Shown here in pieces: positions 35,739 to 45,993 of a stretch of 47,017 nt of DNA. The stretch spans positions 1 to 47,017 of the forward strand of contig NZ_JACJRF010000044.1 of the NCBI RefSeq assembly GCF_014697105.1. The letters run 5' to 3'. This DNA is from Anabaena subtropica FACHB-260 (GTDB taxonomy: Bacteria > Cyanobacteriota > Cyanobacteriia > Cyanobacteriales > Nostocaceae). The notes beneath the pieces were generated by a model. The model ran no database searches. It was not told the DNA's origin and saw only the letters and a list, made by a program, of their open reading frames with translations. A program made the position numbers and the translations under genes. Each line of letters opens with the position of its first letter. The stretch's first letter is position 1.

Positions 35739-37025
35739 TTAACTAAACTGCTCACCGACATCTAGGTTGAACAGCATTTGCAAGGTTTGCATACAGCGCC
35801 TTCTCGCTTCAACATCCTGCTGCGCTCGCAATTGCACCATCGGGTCATGTAAAATTTTATTAACAATACCCCTTGTCAAGGCTTCAATTACCTCTTGATG
35901 TTTGTCGCCAAATTCTGAACCCAATCGAGATAAAGCTTTTTCTAATTCTTGTTCGCGGATGGTTTCAATTTTACTCCGCAAGCTGCTAATTGTAGAAACA
36001 GTTTCTAGACTGCGCCACCAAATATCAAAAGCTGCGATTTCCTCCTCTAAAAGCCGTTCAGCCTCTTGAGCCATCTTTCTTCTACTTTCGTAGTTTTGGG
36101 CTACTACCGCCTTCAAATCATCCACATTGAACGCCTGGACATTTACCAGTTCATTTACGTCTGTATGGACGTTACGCGGTACGGAAATATCAAATAACAT
36201 TAGAGGTTGATTTGGTGCTAAAACCATTTCTAGTTTAGCCCGATCAAGTATTGGCTCGGTTGCAGAGGTGCTTGTAAACACCAAATGGCTTTCAGCAACG
36301 ACGCTCATCATGTCTGGAAGCAAATGAGTGCGGATTGGGTGTTCTGAAAATTGCTGCGCTAATTCTTGGGCGCGTTCTCGTGAACGATTGACAATACTGA
36401 TTTGCGTAGCACCTTTAGAAACTAAGTGCTGTACTAACAGGCGCGACATTTTACCAGCACCGAGAATTGCTACTCGACAAGCTGCTAAATTTTCTGCTTT
36501 TATCTGTGCTAACTCAACAGCTGCGGAACTAATAGAAACCGCACCAGTACCAATACTTGTCTCAGTGCGGACTCGCTTACCTGCTGTCAGGGCTTGTTTA
36601 AATAATCGATTCAAAATTGTTTTTATACCGTTATATTGCTGCCCCAGTTTGTGAGTATTTTTTACCTGAGCCAGAATTTGACCTTCACCTAGTACTAGGC
36701 TATCTAATCCAGCCGCTACTCGCATGACGTGCATAACTGCGTCTTCATGTAACAACACAAATAAGTGCTGACGCAAGGAATGCACTGGCAATTTACTGTG
36801 TTCCGAAAGAAACTGAGTTACTTCCCGAATACCGTATTCTGTTTCACCAGCAACTATGTAAATTTCTAGACGGTTACAGGTGCTGAGAATTGCGACTTCA
36901 TCAATATGGGGATAGCTAGTGAGTTGTGCGATCGCACTTTCTGTCTGTGGTTCTGGAATACTCAGCTTTTCCCGAATTTCAACTGGGGCTGTTTTATGGC
37001 TTAACCCCACCACTGCAATATTCAT
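35739..37025 (-). CDS. hemA: glutamyl-tRNA reductase
   Basis: The 428-residue enzyme reduces glutamyl-tRNA to glutamate-1-semialdehyde, the first committed step of heme and chlorophyll synthesis. The catalytic Cys50 in STCNRLEIY, the LGEGQIL loop, the GAGKMSRLL Rossmann motif and the C-terminal dimerisation helix are present. It lies 149 bp after glpX in the same direction, an order conserved in cyanobacteria. The start is ATG 37025. Confidence 0.97.
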   Translation of the reverse strand: MNIAVVGLSHKTAPVEIREKLSIPEPQTESAIAQLTSYPHIDEVAILSTCNRLEIYIVAGETEYGIREVTQFLSEHSKLPVHSLRQHLFVLLHEDAVMHVMRVAAGLDSLVLGEGQILAQVKNTHKLGQQYNGIKTILNRLFKQALTAGKRVRTETSIGTGAVSISSAAVELAQIKAENLAACRVAILGAGKMSRLLVQHLVSKGATQISIVNRSRERAQELAQQFSEHPIRTHLLPDMMSVVAESHLVFTSTSATEPILDRAKLEMVLAPNQPLMLFDISVPRNVHTDVNELVNVQAFNVDDLKAVVAQNYESRRKMAQEAERLLEEEIAAFDIWWRSLETVSTISSLRSKIETIREQELEKALSRLGSEFGDKHQEVIEALTRGIVNKILHDPMVQLRAQQDVEARRRCMQTLQMLFNLDVGEQFS

Positions 37026-37060
37026 TTCTTATCGGTAATTTAGTAATGGGTTATTTTATG

Positions 37061-37110
37061 ATTGGGGATTGGGGATTGGGTACTGGGGGATTGGGGATTG
37101 GGTACTGGGA
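37061..37110 (+). repeat. heptamer STRR (ATTGGGG type) between glpX and hemA
   Basis: ATTGGGG, ATTGGGG, ATTGGGT, ACTGGGG, (G), ATTGGGG, ATTGGGT and ACTGGGA run in tandem with one extra base. Four or more G runs meet the G-quadruplex formula on the plus strand. Confidence 0.8.
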
Positions 37111-37120
37111 ATGAAATTTA

Positions 37121-37166
37121 CCCCCTACTTCCCCTGCTTCCCCTGCTCCCCCTGCTTCCCCTACTC
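37121..37166 (-). repeat. C-rich repeat (G-quadruplex motif on the minus strand)
   Basis: C runs at 37121-25, 37131-34, 37140-43, 37148-52 and 37158-61 are separated by 4-5 base TACTT/TGCTT-type spacers. On the minus strand, the sense strand of glpX and hemA, they are five G runs that could form a quadruplex. Confidence 0.7.
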
Positions 37167-37174
37167 CCTAATTC

Positions 37175-38212
37175 CTAGTGCAGTTGCACAACCTTGGGTT
37201 GTCCAGCCATGTGAATGGTATCCACAAAACGGGCAGTTTGTGATTGGCTGGAAATAACCAAACTTTGAGTTCTGGCACCGCCCTGGAAGAAGCGTACACC
37301 TTGCATAAGATTACCAGAGGTGATACCGCAACCTGCGAAGAGAACATTTTCACCAGATGCTAGTTCATGAGCATCATAGACCTTATCAGGGTCATTGATA
37401 CCCATAGAGCTGAGACGGTCAAGGTTTGCTTGTTTGCTTTCCCCAATTAAGCCTGTTTTCACTACTTCTGGATCGTAGATCAATTGACCTTGGAAGTGTC
37501 CACCCAAAGCACGCATAGCGGCTGCGGAAATGACACCTTCAGGTGCAGCCCCAATACCCATAAGCGCGTGGACGTTAGTCCCAGCAAAACCACAAGATAT
37601 TGCTGCGCCTACATCACCATCAGAAATCAGCTGTACTCTTGCGCCTGCGTCGCGGATTTCCTTGATTAAATCGTTATGGCGATCGCGCTTCATGACGACT
37701 ACTACTAGTTCATCAATAGCACGGTCTAGACACTCGGAAAGAATCTTGAGATTTTCCGTAGCTGACTTGTTGATGTCTACTTTGCCTTTGGCTGCTGGTG
37801 GTGCTGCTAATTTCTTCATGTAGAAGTCAGGCGCAGCAAATAATCCACCTTTCTCAGAAATAGCCAAGACAGCCATTGAACCGGGTTGACCATAAGCTAC
37901 TAGGTTTGTACCTTCGCAGGGGTCAACAGCGATATCAATTTCTACTAATTCATCAGGGTTACAAAAGTCTTTTGCATCTGGTTGAGTACAGATACCAACT
38001 TCTTCCCCGATATACAGCATGGGTGCGTCGTCGCGTTCCCCTTCTCCAATGACAATGCGTCCGCGCATATAAATTTTATTCATGCGCTCGCGCATTGCTT
38101 CTACTGCTACTTGGTCAGCAATATTCTTTTCGCCTTTACCCATCCACTTTGCGGACGCGATCGCGGCTTGTTCAACTACCTCAATAATCTCTAGTCCAAG
38201 TGTATTTTCCAC
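37175..38212 (-). CDS. glpX: class II fructose-1,6-/sedoheptulose-1,7-bisphosphatase
   Basis: The 345-residue GlpX-type phosphatase is the Calvin-cycle FBPase/SBPase of cyanobacteria. [18 protein letters not shown], the metal site [11 protein letters not shown] and the GDGDVGAAI-like [12 protein letters not shown] segment are present. The start is GTG 38212 with GAGAGGG upstream. hemA follows in the same direction. Confidence 0.96.
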   Translation of the reverse strand: MENTLGLEIIEVVEQAAIASAKWMGKGEKNIADQVAVEAMRERMNKIYMRGRIVIGEGERDDAPMLYIGEEVGICTQPDAKDFCNPDELVEIDIAVDPCEGTNLVAYGQPGSMAVLAISEKGGLFAAPDFYMKKLAAPPAAKGKVDINKSATENLKILSECLDRAIDELVVVVMKRDRHNDLIKEIRDAGARVQLISDGDVGAAISCGFAGTNVHALMGIGAAPEGVISAAAMRALGGHFQGQLIYDPEVVKTGLIGESKQANLDRLSSMGINDPDKVYDAHELASGENVLFAGCGITSGNLMQGVRFFQGGARTQSLVISSQSQTARFVDTIHMAGQPKVVQLH

Positions 38213-38611
38213 AGAGTCGCCCTCTCAACTGCTTGACTTTCCGTCGTTTTTTCTAGCCATTTCAGTTTTCAAGTCTACCAAAGGGCGGATACCTGTGGAA
38301 AATAGTATCTACTTGCATCTGTGTTAAGTTTTACTTCTGAGTTATTTTTTTTACGTTAAAGATAAAAATATACTAAGCATTAATCCTGATAGCAATAGTT
38401 ACTATACATTCACAATTAGTAACTAGAATAGACTGAGATGCTAAAATAACATCACCATTCAAGGCTTTATTATCTGCTATAGATTTATCTTTATTTTTGA
38501 TTTCATCTCATAATTCGGCGAACTACAACATAAACTTTGTTGTCAGAGTACCGACATATTTTCTATGAAATTGCTGATCCTTGCTAATTTTTACTGCTTG
38601 AGAAATCTGGA
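38213..38611. other. 399-bp spacer between divergent glpX and the TerC gene
   Basis: No gene is supported. It is A/T-rich in 38330-38500 and must hold the promoters of both neighbours; no clear boxes were found. An 18-codon frame (38565-38618) overlaps the TerC start by 7 bases (ATGCTAG) but has no ribosome site. I searched by eye for the manganese riboswitch known upstream of some TerC-type genes and did not see it. Confidence 0.4.
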
Positions 38612-39301
38612 ATGCTAGACCGAATTTTTGACTACCTGCATTTTCATTTCAGCGTTGAAGCATCTATAGTCCTGCTGATATTAGTATTACTAGAGGCGGT
38701 ACTATCAGCAGATAACGCGATCGCCCTGGCTGCTATCGCCCAAGGGCTAGAAGATAAAAACCTGGAACGCCAAGCCCTCAATATTGGTTTAGTCGTTGCT
38801 TATGTGCTGCGAATAACCTTATTGTTGACTGCCACTGAGGTACAAAAATTCTGGCAATTTGAACTCATGGGTGCGGCTTACCTGCTATGGCTGGTATTTC
38901 AACACTTTACCTCCGAAGAAACCGCAGACGACCATCATCACGGCCCCCGGTTTGCTAACCTGTGGCAAGCGATACCCGTAATTGCATTTACTGACTTAGC
39001 CTTTTCTTTAGATAGCGTGACAACAGCGATCGCTGTCTCTCAAGAAACTTGGCTAGTCATCACTGGAACAACAATTGGGATTGTCACCTTGCGATTTATG
39101 GCAGGATTATTTATCCGTTGGTTAGATGAATTTGCCAACCTAGAAGACGCGGGATATATCACTGTAGCTTTGGTGGGTTTGCGTCTGTTGCTAAAAGTTG
39201 TTAACGATGATTTTGTCCCACCAGAGTGGTTAATGATTGCGGCGATCGCCGTTATTTTCACCTGGGGATTTTCTAAAAGAAATCTCATAGAATCACCCTA
39301 A
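38612..39301 (+). CDS. TerC/Alx family membrane protein
   Basis: The 229-residue protein has about seven helices and the TerC metal-site motifs SADNAIAL near the N-terminus and FSLDSVTTAIAV in mid-chain. Family members move manganese or other metals or aid thylakoid protein insertion (plant TerC). A His-rich loop (DDHHHGPR, about 108-115) may bind metal. The start is ATG 38612 without a strong ribosome site. Confidence 0.9.
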   Translation: MLDRIFDYLHFHFSVEASIVLLILVLLEAVLSADNAIALAAIAQGLEDKNLERQALNIGLVVAYVLRITLLLTATEVQKFWQFELMGAAYLLWLVFQHFTSEETADDHHHGPRFANLWQAIPVIAFTDLAFSLDSVTTAIAVSQETWLVITGTTIGIVTLRFMAGLFIRWLDEFANLEDAGYITVALVGLRLLLKVVNDDFVPPEWLMIAAIAVIFTWGFSKRNLIESP

Positions 39302-39344
39302 GTAGAAGTAGAAAAAAGTGAAGTATCGAAATGAGACCAGGGAG

Positions 39345-39371
39345 TGAGGGAAGGATTTCGATCATCCCTCA
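39345..39371. terminator. short hairpin between TerC and ndk genes
   Basis: TGAGGGA (39345-39351) pairs with TCCCTCA (39365-39371). It lies between two convergent genes and is a weak shared terminator candidate. Confidence 0.4.
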
Positions 39372-39391
39372 TCCTCCCCATCTCTCCTAAA

Positions 39392-39841
39392 CTACTCGTG
39401 CAACCAAGGTGTTAAATGTGGTTGCCAACTGACTAATTCTGCATCTGTAAACCACAGACTGACTTCTTTTTGGGCAGTTTCTGGCGCATCAGAACCGTGA
39501 ATCAGGTTGCGACCGATGTTAATACCAAAATCACCGCGAATTGTTCCGGGTTCTGCTGTGAGGGGATTGGTTGCACCAATAATTTTTCTGGCAGAAGCAA
39601 TCACACCATCACCTTCCCAAACCATCGCTACCACCGGGCCAGAGGTGATAAATTCAACTAAGCTAGGAAAGAATGGTCTTTCACGGTGGACATCATAATG
39701 TTGTTCAGCCAACTCTTTACTGACTTGGAGGAACTTTAAACCCACAAGGGTAAAACCTTTTGTTTCAAAGCGACGGATAATTTCTCCAACTAATCCACGC
39801 TGTACGCCATCAGGCTTAATTGCTAAGAATGTGCGTTCCAA
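39392..39841 (-). CDS. ndk: nucleoside diphosphate kinase
   Basis: The 149-residue kinase balances NTP pools. The phospho-His115 in [25 protein letters not shown] and [18 protein letters not shown] are all present. Length is standard. It is a single gene divergent from speA. Confidence 0.97.
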   Translation of the reverse strand: MERTFLAIKPDGVQRGLVGEIIRRFETKGFTLVGLKFLQVSKELAEQHYDVHRERPFFPSLVEFITSGPVVAMVWEGDGVIASARKIIGATNPLTAEPGTIRGDFGINIGRNLIHGSDAPETAQKEVSLWFTDAELVSWQPHLTPWLHE

Positions 39842-39922
39842 AGCTATCTCCCAAAACTTAATAAAATTTTTATTTTGTCCGTCGTCATTTGTGAGTTGTC
39901 AGCTGCAAAGGAAAAAACAACC

Positions 39923-39950
39923 GACTACTGACCACTGACTACTGACCAAT
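39923..39950. repeat. four-copy GACTACT-type heptamer repeat
   Basis: GACTACT, GACCACT, GACTACT and GACCAAT run in tandem in the ndk-speA spacer. Confidence 0.7.
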
Positions 39951-40048
39951 CAGAGTTTATCTCAGAAATTATCCCTGAGTGCATATCAGTTCTTATACGA
40001 ATGCGTTAAATTGTTTATTCGTGGGTGAAACACAGAGGTCAGGAAGAA

Positions 40049-42064
40049 ATGGGTGTTGAGTCAACTGCTACATCTGACGAGGTGGTGAAAGTACCAGCCA
40101 ACGGTAACAAGTTGGAGGGGAAAAATCACAAGCAGAAAAAGCTGCTACCGCAGAATACCCCAGGCGATGTATCTCGCGTTTGGAAGATTGAGGACAGCGA
40201 AGCTTTATACCGGATTGAAGGATGGGGACAACCTTATTTTTCAATTAATGCGGCTGGTCATGTCACAGTTTCTCCCAAAGGCGATCGCGGGGGTTCTTTG
40301 GATTTGTTTGAATTGGTCAATGCTTTGAAACAACGCAGTTTGGGCTTACCCTTACTGATTCGTTTTTCGGATATTTTAGAAGACCGGATTGAACGCTTGA
40401 ACGCTTGTTTTGCCAAAGCGATCGCTCGCTACAATTATCCTGGTGTATACCGTGGCGTGTTCCCCGTCAAATGCAATCAGCAACGGCATTTGATTGAAGA
40501 CTTGGTAAGATTTGGCAAGCCGCATCAGTTCGGTTTAGAAGCCGGTTCTAAACCAGAGTTAATGATTGCTTTGGCATTATTGGATACCCCAGGATCACTA
40601 CTGATTTGCAACGGTTACAAAGACCGGGAGTACGTGGAAACAGCCATGTTATCCCAAAGACTAGGACAAACCCCAATCATCGTCTTAGAACAGGTAGAAG
40701 AAGTTGATTTGGTGATTGCTGCTAGTAAGCAATTGGGTATCAAACCCATGTTGGGTGTACGGGCAAAATTAAGTACCCAAGGAATGGGACGTTGGGGTAC
40801 ATCCACAGGCGATCGCGCTAAATTTGGCTTGACGATTCCCGAAATCATCCAAGCTGTTGATAAGCTACGTGATGCCGATTTGCTAGATTCTTTGCAATTA
40901 ATGCACTTCCATATCGGTTCACAAATTTCTGCCATCAATGTCATTAAAGATGCCATCCAAGAAGCCAGCCGCATTTATGTAGAGTTAGCCACCTTGGGGG
41001 CAAATATGAAGTACCTTGATGTTGGCGGCGGACTGGGTGTAGATTACGACGGTTCTCAGACCAACTTCTACGCCTCCAAAAACTACAATATGCAGAACTA
41101 TGCTAACGATATCGTGGCAGAGTTAAAAGATACTTGTGCTGAGAAACAAATACCCGTACCAACACTAGTTAGTGAAAGTGGTAGGGCGATCGCCTCCCAT
41201 CAATCGGTACTGATTTTTGATGTTCTCAGTACTAGTGATGTCCCCCGCGATAATCCGGAACCACCAAAAGAAGGCGAATCCCCGGTAATTAATTATCTCT
41301 GGGAAACCTATCAATCCATCAATAAAGAGAACTATCAAGAGTTCTACCACGACGCAACCCAATTCAAGGAAGAAGCTATTAGCCGCTTCAACTTGGGGAT
41401 TTTGCGCCTAAGAGAACGAGCCAAAGCCGAACGTCTCTACTGGGCTTGTTGTCAAAAAATTTTAGACATCATTCGTCAGCATGATTACGTGCCAGACGAA
41501 CTGGAAGACCTAGAAAAAATCATGGCTTCCATCTATTACATCAATCTTTCTGTGTTTCAATCAGCACCGGATTGTTGGGCAATTGATCAACTATTCCCAA
41601 TTATGCCCATCCATCGCTTAGATGAAGAACCAACCCAGCGAGGAATTTTAGCAGACCTCACCTGTGATAGCGATGGCAAAATCGATCGCTTTATTGATCT
41701 GCGTGATGTCAAATCTGTCCTAGAACTGCACCCATTCCAACCAGGAGAACCCTATTATCTGGGAATGTTCCTCAATGGAGCTTACCAAGAAATTATGGGG
41801 AACCTGCACAACCTATTTGGCGATACCAACGCCGTTCATATCCAGTTAACCCCCAAAGGCTACCAAATTGAACACGTAGTTAAAGGGGATACCATGAGCG
41901 AAGTGGTCAGTTACGTCCAATATGACTCTGAGGACATGGTAGAAAAAATCCGGCAACGTTGTGAGCGTGCTTTAGAAGAAAAGCGCATTACCTTAGCCGA
42001 ATCTCAGCGCTTGCTACAAACCTACGAACAAAGTCTCACAAGATACACTTACTTAAATAGTTAG
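40049..42064 (+). CDS. speA: biosynthetic arginine decarboxylase
   Basis: The 671-residue fold-type III PLP enzyme makes agmatine for polyamine synthesis. PLP Lys141 lies in GVFPVKCNQQRH; the HFHIGSQ motif, the DVGGGLGVDYDG loop and the catalytic Cys region near LTCDSDGKID are present. I start at ATG 40049 because AGGAAGAA precedes it; a GTG at 40025 would add eight residues. The N-terminal 35 residues are variable. A 12-bp hairpin follows the stop. Confidence 0.95.
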   Translation: MGVESTATSDEVVKVPANGNKLEGKNHKQKKLLPQNTPGDVSRVWKIEDSEALYRIEGWGQPYFSINAAGHVTVSPKGDRGGSLDLFELVNALKQRSLGLPLLIRFSDILEDRIERLNACFAKAIARYNYPGVYRGVFPVKCNQQRHLIEDLVRFGKPHQFGLEAGSKPELMIALALLDTPGSLLICNGYKDREYVETAMLSQRLGQTPIIVLEQVEEVDLVIAASKQLGIKPMLGVRAKLSTQGMGRWGTSTGDRAKFGLTIPEIIQAVDKLRDADLLDSLQLMHFHIGSQISAINVIKDAIQEASRIYVELATLGANMKYLDVGGGLGVDYDGSQTNFYASKNYNMQNYANDIVAELKDTCAEKQIPVPTLVSESGRAIASHQSVLIFDVLSTSDVPRDNPEPPKEGESPVINYLWETYQSINKENYQEFYHDATQFKEEAISRFNLGILRLRERAKAERLYWACCQKILDIIRQHDYVPDELEDLEKIMASIYYINLSVFQSAPDCWAIDQLFPIMPIHRLDEEPTQRGILADLTCDSDGKIDRFIDLRDVKSVLELHPFQPGEPYYLGMFLNGAYQEIMGNLHNLFGDTNAVHIQLTPKGYQIEHVVKGDTMSEVVSYVQYDSEDMVEKIRQRCERALEEKRITLAESQRLLQTYEQSLTRYTYLNS

Positions 42065-42076
42065 TGGTCAGTTGTT

Positions 42077-42113
42077 AGTTGTCAGTTGTCAGTAGAAATT
42101 GCAACTGACAACT
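42077..42113. terminator. 12-bp inverted repeat between speA and the nucleotidyltransferase gene
   Basis: AGTTGTCAGTTG (42077-42088) pairs with CAACTGACAACT (42102-42113). Shared terminator candidate for two convergent genes. Confidence 0.6.
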
Positions 42114-42129
42114 GACTCATGACTAATGA

Positions 42130-43299
42130 CTAAATAGCATTAGTTCCCAACAATTCGGCGATCGCTTGCCGTTCCACTGGGGTATGTTCTGGCGGTGTTT
42201 GCCGAGCATCAGTAATCAACCAATCCAAAGCCGCAGCTTGCACATCAATGGCTGCACCAGTCTTATCGACGCAGTAACGCCCAAACACCAACTTATCCAG
42301 TAGCCTGACTCCTGGCCCTAATCGAGACCATTCAAAGATGACGCTGTTATCTACAGTCGCGCCACTACATATCCAGCAATTGGGGCCAATCATGGCTGGG
42401 CCAACAATTTTGGCTCCGTCTTCGATGCGAGTCATCCCACCAATGTAAACTGGGCCGGTGATATCTACTTTGTCCCAATTCACTGCCACATTTAAACCAG
42501 TGTAAATGCCAGGGGCGACCTCATGACCGGGGATCTGCACATTCTTGATTTCCCCTTGTAACACACCACGAATCGCCCGCCAGTAATCTGGCACTTTACC
42601 AATATCCACCCATTCAAAGTCCATTGCGATCGCATAGAAGGGCGCACCAATTTCTACCAGTTTGGGAAATAGCTGGCTACCGATGTCATATTCCACACCA
42701 GAAGGTATGTATTTAAACACCTCTGGCTCAAAAATGTAAATACCTGTGTTGATATTGGTGCTGAGTGCTTCCTCTACCGATGGTTTTTCTTGGAAGGCTT
42801 TAACCCGACTATTTTCATCGGTGACAACAACACCGTAACTAGAAACTTCTTCTTGGGGAACAGTTTTTGTAATGATAGTGGCGATGGAGCCTTTGGATTT
42901 ATGCCACTTTACTGCTGCTGTCAAATCTAGGTCAATCAAAGCGTCGCCACACAACACCACAAAGGTATCATCAAAAAAAGGCGAAAAATCTTGGATACGT
43001 CGCATCCCTCCAGCAGAACCGATCGCTTCCCCTACCAGCTTACCTTCATCATCAATTTTACCTTCAAACGAATAGGCAATCTGTACACCAAACCGTTGAC
43101 CGTCACGAAAATAGTTTTCAATTTCTTCCGCCAAATGACTGACGTTGACCATAATTTGGTCGAAACCATGTTGACGTAAAAGTTCCAGTAGAAATTCCAT
43201 CACTGGCTTTTGCAGGATGGGAATCATCGGTTTGGGAATCGTATAGGTAATCGGACGAACGCGAGTACCCTTACCTGCTGCGAGAATCATCGCTTTCAT
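42130..43299 (-). CDS. sugar-phosphate nucleotidyltransferase (NDP-sugar pyrophosphorylase)
   Basis: The 389-residue enzyme has the nucleotidyltransferase domain (LAAGKGTRVRP, 6-16; IPKPMIPI, 20-27; the CGDALIDLD metal site) and a C-terminal left-handed beta-helix (about 255-350). It makes an NDP-sugar, probably GDP-mannose or similar, for polysaccharide. It lacks the phosphomannomutase domain that extends many cyanobacterial homologues to over 800 residues. ATG 43299 has GAGGAA 8 bases upstream. Confidence 0.88.
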   Translation of the reverse strand: MKAMILAAGKGTRVRPITYTIPKPMIPILQKPVMEFLLELLRQHGFDQIMVNVSHLAEEIENYFRDGQRFGVQIAYSFEGKIDDEGKLVGEAIGSAGGMRRIQDFSPFFDDTFVVLCGDALIDLDLTAAVKWHKSKGSIATIITKTVPQEEVSSYGVVVTDENSRVKAFQEKPSVEEALSTNINTGIYIFEPEVFKYIPSGVEYDIGSQLFPKLVEIGAPFYAIAMDFEWVDIGKVPDYWRAIRGVLQGEIKNVQIPGHEVAPGIYTGLNVAVNWDKVDITGPVYIGGMTRIEDGAKIVGPAMIGPNCWICSGATVDNSVIFEWSRLGPGVRLLDKLVFGRYCVDKTGAAIDVQAAALDWLITDARQTPPEHTPVERQAIAELLGTNAI

Positions 43300-43655
43300 A
43301 AAGTTTATTCCTCAACCACAAGCCAGTTTACTTTCATTGTGTGATACTTAATCATCAGTTTTTTATTTCTGCTCTAAGTAACCCCTGACTACAGGGATAA
43401 CAGGAATCTATTGGTTATTGCAACCAGAACAGGGAATAGGCGGTAGTGGAAAGGGGGATTATGCTCCACTTGAAATAGTCCACTTGTAAAAATGGGTCTC
43501 TCTTCGTCCCAAATAAGGGACAGAAAATAGCTCCCCTCTTCCCTTCATTGATGACTAGCAATCAGTTATCTTTTTAATTTAATCGGATTTTTGGGTTTAC
43601 TGATGCAACAGTCTGTAAATTCACCGAAGCTTCTATATTACTGCTCTTAGTTGGT
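43300..43655. other. 356-bp spacer between scpA and the nucleotidyltransferase gene
   Basis: No gene, terminator or repeat is clear. GTCCCAAATAAGGGAC (about 43507-43522) is a small imperfect palindrome. The spacer must hold the nucleotidyltransferase promoter if the genes are not co-transcribed. Confidence 0.4.
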
Positions 43656-44480
43656 TCATTTTATTGTTTGTTCTAATGGTTGGTAGGTGTTCGCTGGATC
43701 TGTGAGCAAGCGGATTCTGACTTCTTGATAAAACTCCTCTTGAAATAGCTCTACCTTAGATTGTGCCGATAACAGCAATAAAGCCCAGAAAACACCAACT
43801 AGGTGACTATTTTCCGATTCATGGGCTGATAATTCGTGTGATTTCTTGGTTTGAGTCCACAATTCTACGAGTTGTTCTAAGTTTAAGTAATTTTGTTCTA
43901 AAAGCAACTCTTGAGCTGAACAATGCAATAATTGCTCCAATTCACCGGCGACTTCCGTCAAATTTTCTTGGTGCGCTAACTCTAGCGCCTCTCGCATCGC
44001 TTTGACAGTAGGTTGACGTTTGAGACGTGCTGGTTTGTTAACTTTTTCTACAAGCTTGAGCTGGTTCGCCATGATTTGCAATTGTGCGATCAACTCTTGT
44101 AAAGTCACGCGGCGTTTTGGTGGCGGCATTGCAGCAGTTCGCCGACGCAAAACTCGCTCTAAGGGTAAACGATGAGTTTGATGGAATAAGCTATCTTCGT
44201 TGTCTGTTAGTAGCTCATCCCCGATATCTTCTAAATCTTCTGCTGTTGACAATTGCATCAAGGTATTTGCCTTGAATAACACTAGCATTGAGGCTGATAA
44301 AAAAGCCTGCCCAGATTGGGACAAGTCAGATTCATAGCCTCTAGCTGTTGTTTTTGGTGTCATTAGTTCTAAATAACGGTCAATCACCTCAATTACTTTG
44401 ACATCCCAAGGATCTATTTCTCCTTGTTCTGCTTGCTCAATTAAGAGTGTGATTGTTTGTAGTAGCTCGGAAGTATCCAT
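43656..44480 (-). CDS. scpA: segregation and condensation protein A
   Basis: The 274-residue kleisin joins SMC and ScpB in chromosome condensation. Landmarks are the N-terminal TLLIEQAEQGEIDPWDVKVIEV and the C-terminal VGVFWALLLLSAQSKVELFQEEFYQEVRI winged helix. Length is standard. The middle (about 105-165) is variable. It stands alone. Confidence 0.93.
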   Translation of the reverse strand: MDTSELLQTITLLIEQAEQGEIDPWDVKVIEVIDRYLELMTPKTTARGYESDLSQSGQAFLSASMLVLFKANTLMQLSTAEDLEDIGDELLTDNEDSLFHQTHRLPLERVLRRRTAAMPPPKRRVTLQELIAQLQIMANQLKLVEKVNKPARLKRQPTVKAMREALELAHQENLTEVAGELEQLLHCSAQELLLEQNYLNLEQLVELWTQTKKSHELSAHESENSHLVGVFWALLLLSAQSKVELFQEEFYQEVRIRLLTDPANTYQPLEQTIK

Positions 44481-44728
44481 TCTGATTTCCGATGGTGTGA
44501 TTTTTGATGTCAGGTGTACACAGAAGAATATTTCCTTCTTTCTTGTATCTGTAACTCTGTGATAAAAAATACTTTTTAAACACAGATGTACAGAACCACA
44601 GAGAAAAACCTCTTTTTTCTCCGCCTACAGAATGGTGTATATGATAGCTAATTTTTTATCAAAAGAAAGATGTATTTCCGCATTTAAAGCTTTGAAATAA
44701 AGATAATACCGAGCATAGGAGTTTTATC

Positions 44729-45907
44729 ATAAAGACTCTATTATCTATTGATGAGTTAAAAACTTTAATCGAAAATTCTCTAGCACCATCTGTATCTCTT
44801 TATATGCCTATGCAAAAAGCTGGGACAGAGATTCGCCAAAACCCTATTCGCTTTAAAAATTTAGTCCGTGAGGCTGAAGAGCGTTTACAAGCAATGGAAA
44901 TTAGCTCTACCGAGATTGAAGACTTGATGCAACCGGTTAGAGAATTGGATCAGACTGAATTTTGGGAAAATCAAGACGATGGATTAGCAATTTTTATTTC
45001 GCCACGGGTATTCCGTTATTACCGTCTGCCAATAGAGTGTCAAGAATTGGTAGTTGTTGGCAATCAATTTCATTTCAAGCCATTGCTGCATTTAATCAAT
45101 AGCGATCGCCATTTTTACCTTCTTGCTCTCAGCCAAAAGGATATCAAATTTTTTGAGGCAACACGCTCTGAATTGCATGAGGTGGAAGTAGAAAATATGC
45201 CGAATAGTGTTGATGAGGCTCTCATGTACGACGAAACCGCCAAAGAAGGGCAATTTCGTATTGCTACATCTAAAGGTAGCAACACCAATCCTTTTACGCG
45301 ATCGCAGCCTGGAGCATTTCACGGTCAGGGTAGTCCAGACAAAGACCAGCCCCAAGAAGTTATCCTGCAATACTTTCACGCTGTTGATGCCGCACTGCAT
45401 GAAAAACTACACGATGAAACAGCACCTTTAATTTTGGCTGGTGTTGAATATCTCCATCCCATTTATCGAGAGGCCAATACTTACCCTCATCTCCAGGAAC
45501 AAGCAATCACTAAAAGGCCAGAACTTTTTCAAGCAGACGAATTACACGCCCAAGCTTGGGAAATTGTCGAACCTCTGTTTCATCAGCCGGAACAGAAAGC
45601 TATTGACCTTTATCAACAACTAGCAGGGGAAAGAACTGGTACAACTTCTAGTGATATCAAAGAAATTATTTCCGCCGCTTATTATCAAAGGGTTGATTCT
45701 TTGATTGTCCCACTAGGGCAGCAAATTTGGAGTACATTTGACCCAGATACACTAGCTGTAGACTTGCACCCAGAACAACAGCCTGAAGATGGGGATCTTT
45801 TAGATTTAGCAGCTATTCATACACTGTTAAATGGTGGTACGGTTTACGCTGTTGAGCCAGAAAAAATGCCAAATGATGAGCCAATAGCAGCTATTTTTCG
45901 ATATTGA
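44729..45907 (+). CDS. baeRF family 3-type protein, probable ATA start
   Basis: Read from ATA 44729 the product is 392 residues. It resembles the bacterial archaeo-eukaryotic release factor group 3 (baeRF3), proteins of unknown role related to peptide release factors. The first ATG (44804, 367 residues) would cut off the conserved PSVSLYMP strand; the frame stays open upstream and a clean AGGAG (44717-44721) lies 7 bases before ATA 44729, with no ATG, GTG or TTG in between. The C-terminus has TLLNGGTVYAVEPEKMP, typical of the last domain. Confidence 0.85.
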   Translation: MKTLLSIDELKTLIENSLAPSVSLYMPMQKAGTEIRQNPIRFKNLVREAEERLQAMEISSTEIEDLMQPVRELDQTEFWENQDDGLAIFISPRVFRYYRLPIECQELVVVGNQFHFKPLLHLINSDRHFYLLALSQKDIKFFEATRSELHEVEVENMPNSVDEALMYDETAKEGQFRIATSKGSNTNPFTRSQPGAFHGQGSPDKDQPQEVILQYFHAVDAALHEKLHDETAPLILAGVEYLHPIYREANTYPHLQEQAITKRPELFQADELHAQAWEIVEPLFHQPEQKAIDLYQQLAGERTGTTSSDIKEIISAAYYQRVDSLIVPLGQQIWSTFDPDTLAVDLHPEQQPEDGDLLDLAAIHTLLNGGTVYAVEPEKMPNDEPIAAIFRY

Positions 45908-45993
45908 TCACTTTGATGGTGTTGTATAAATGAAGTCGGGTATTCCTGAATCTGTAATTGATTTTCCCTAGTCCTTTACGTACAACACCGTTG

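Noticed and set aside
38341-38611. Manganese (yybP-ykoY) riboswitch upstream of the TerC gene
   Set aside because: Looked for because some TerC-type genes have it, but the conserved loop sequences are not visible.
43390-43415. Text similar to the I-SceI homing site (CAGGGATAACAGG)
   Set aside because: Only a partial match and no intron or homing gene nearby; chance similarity.
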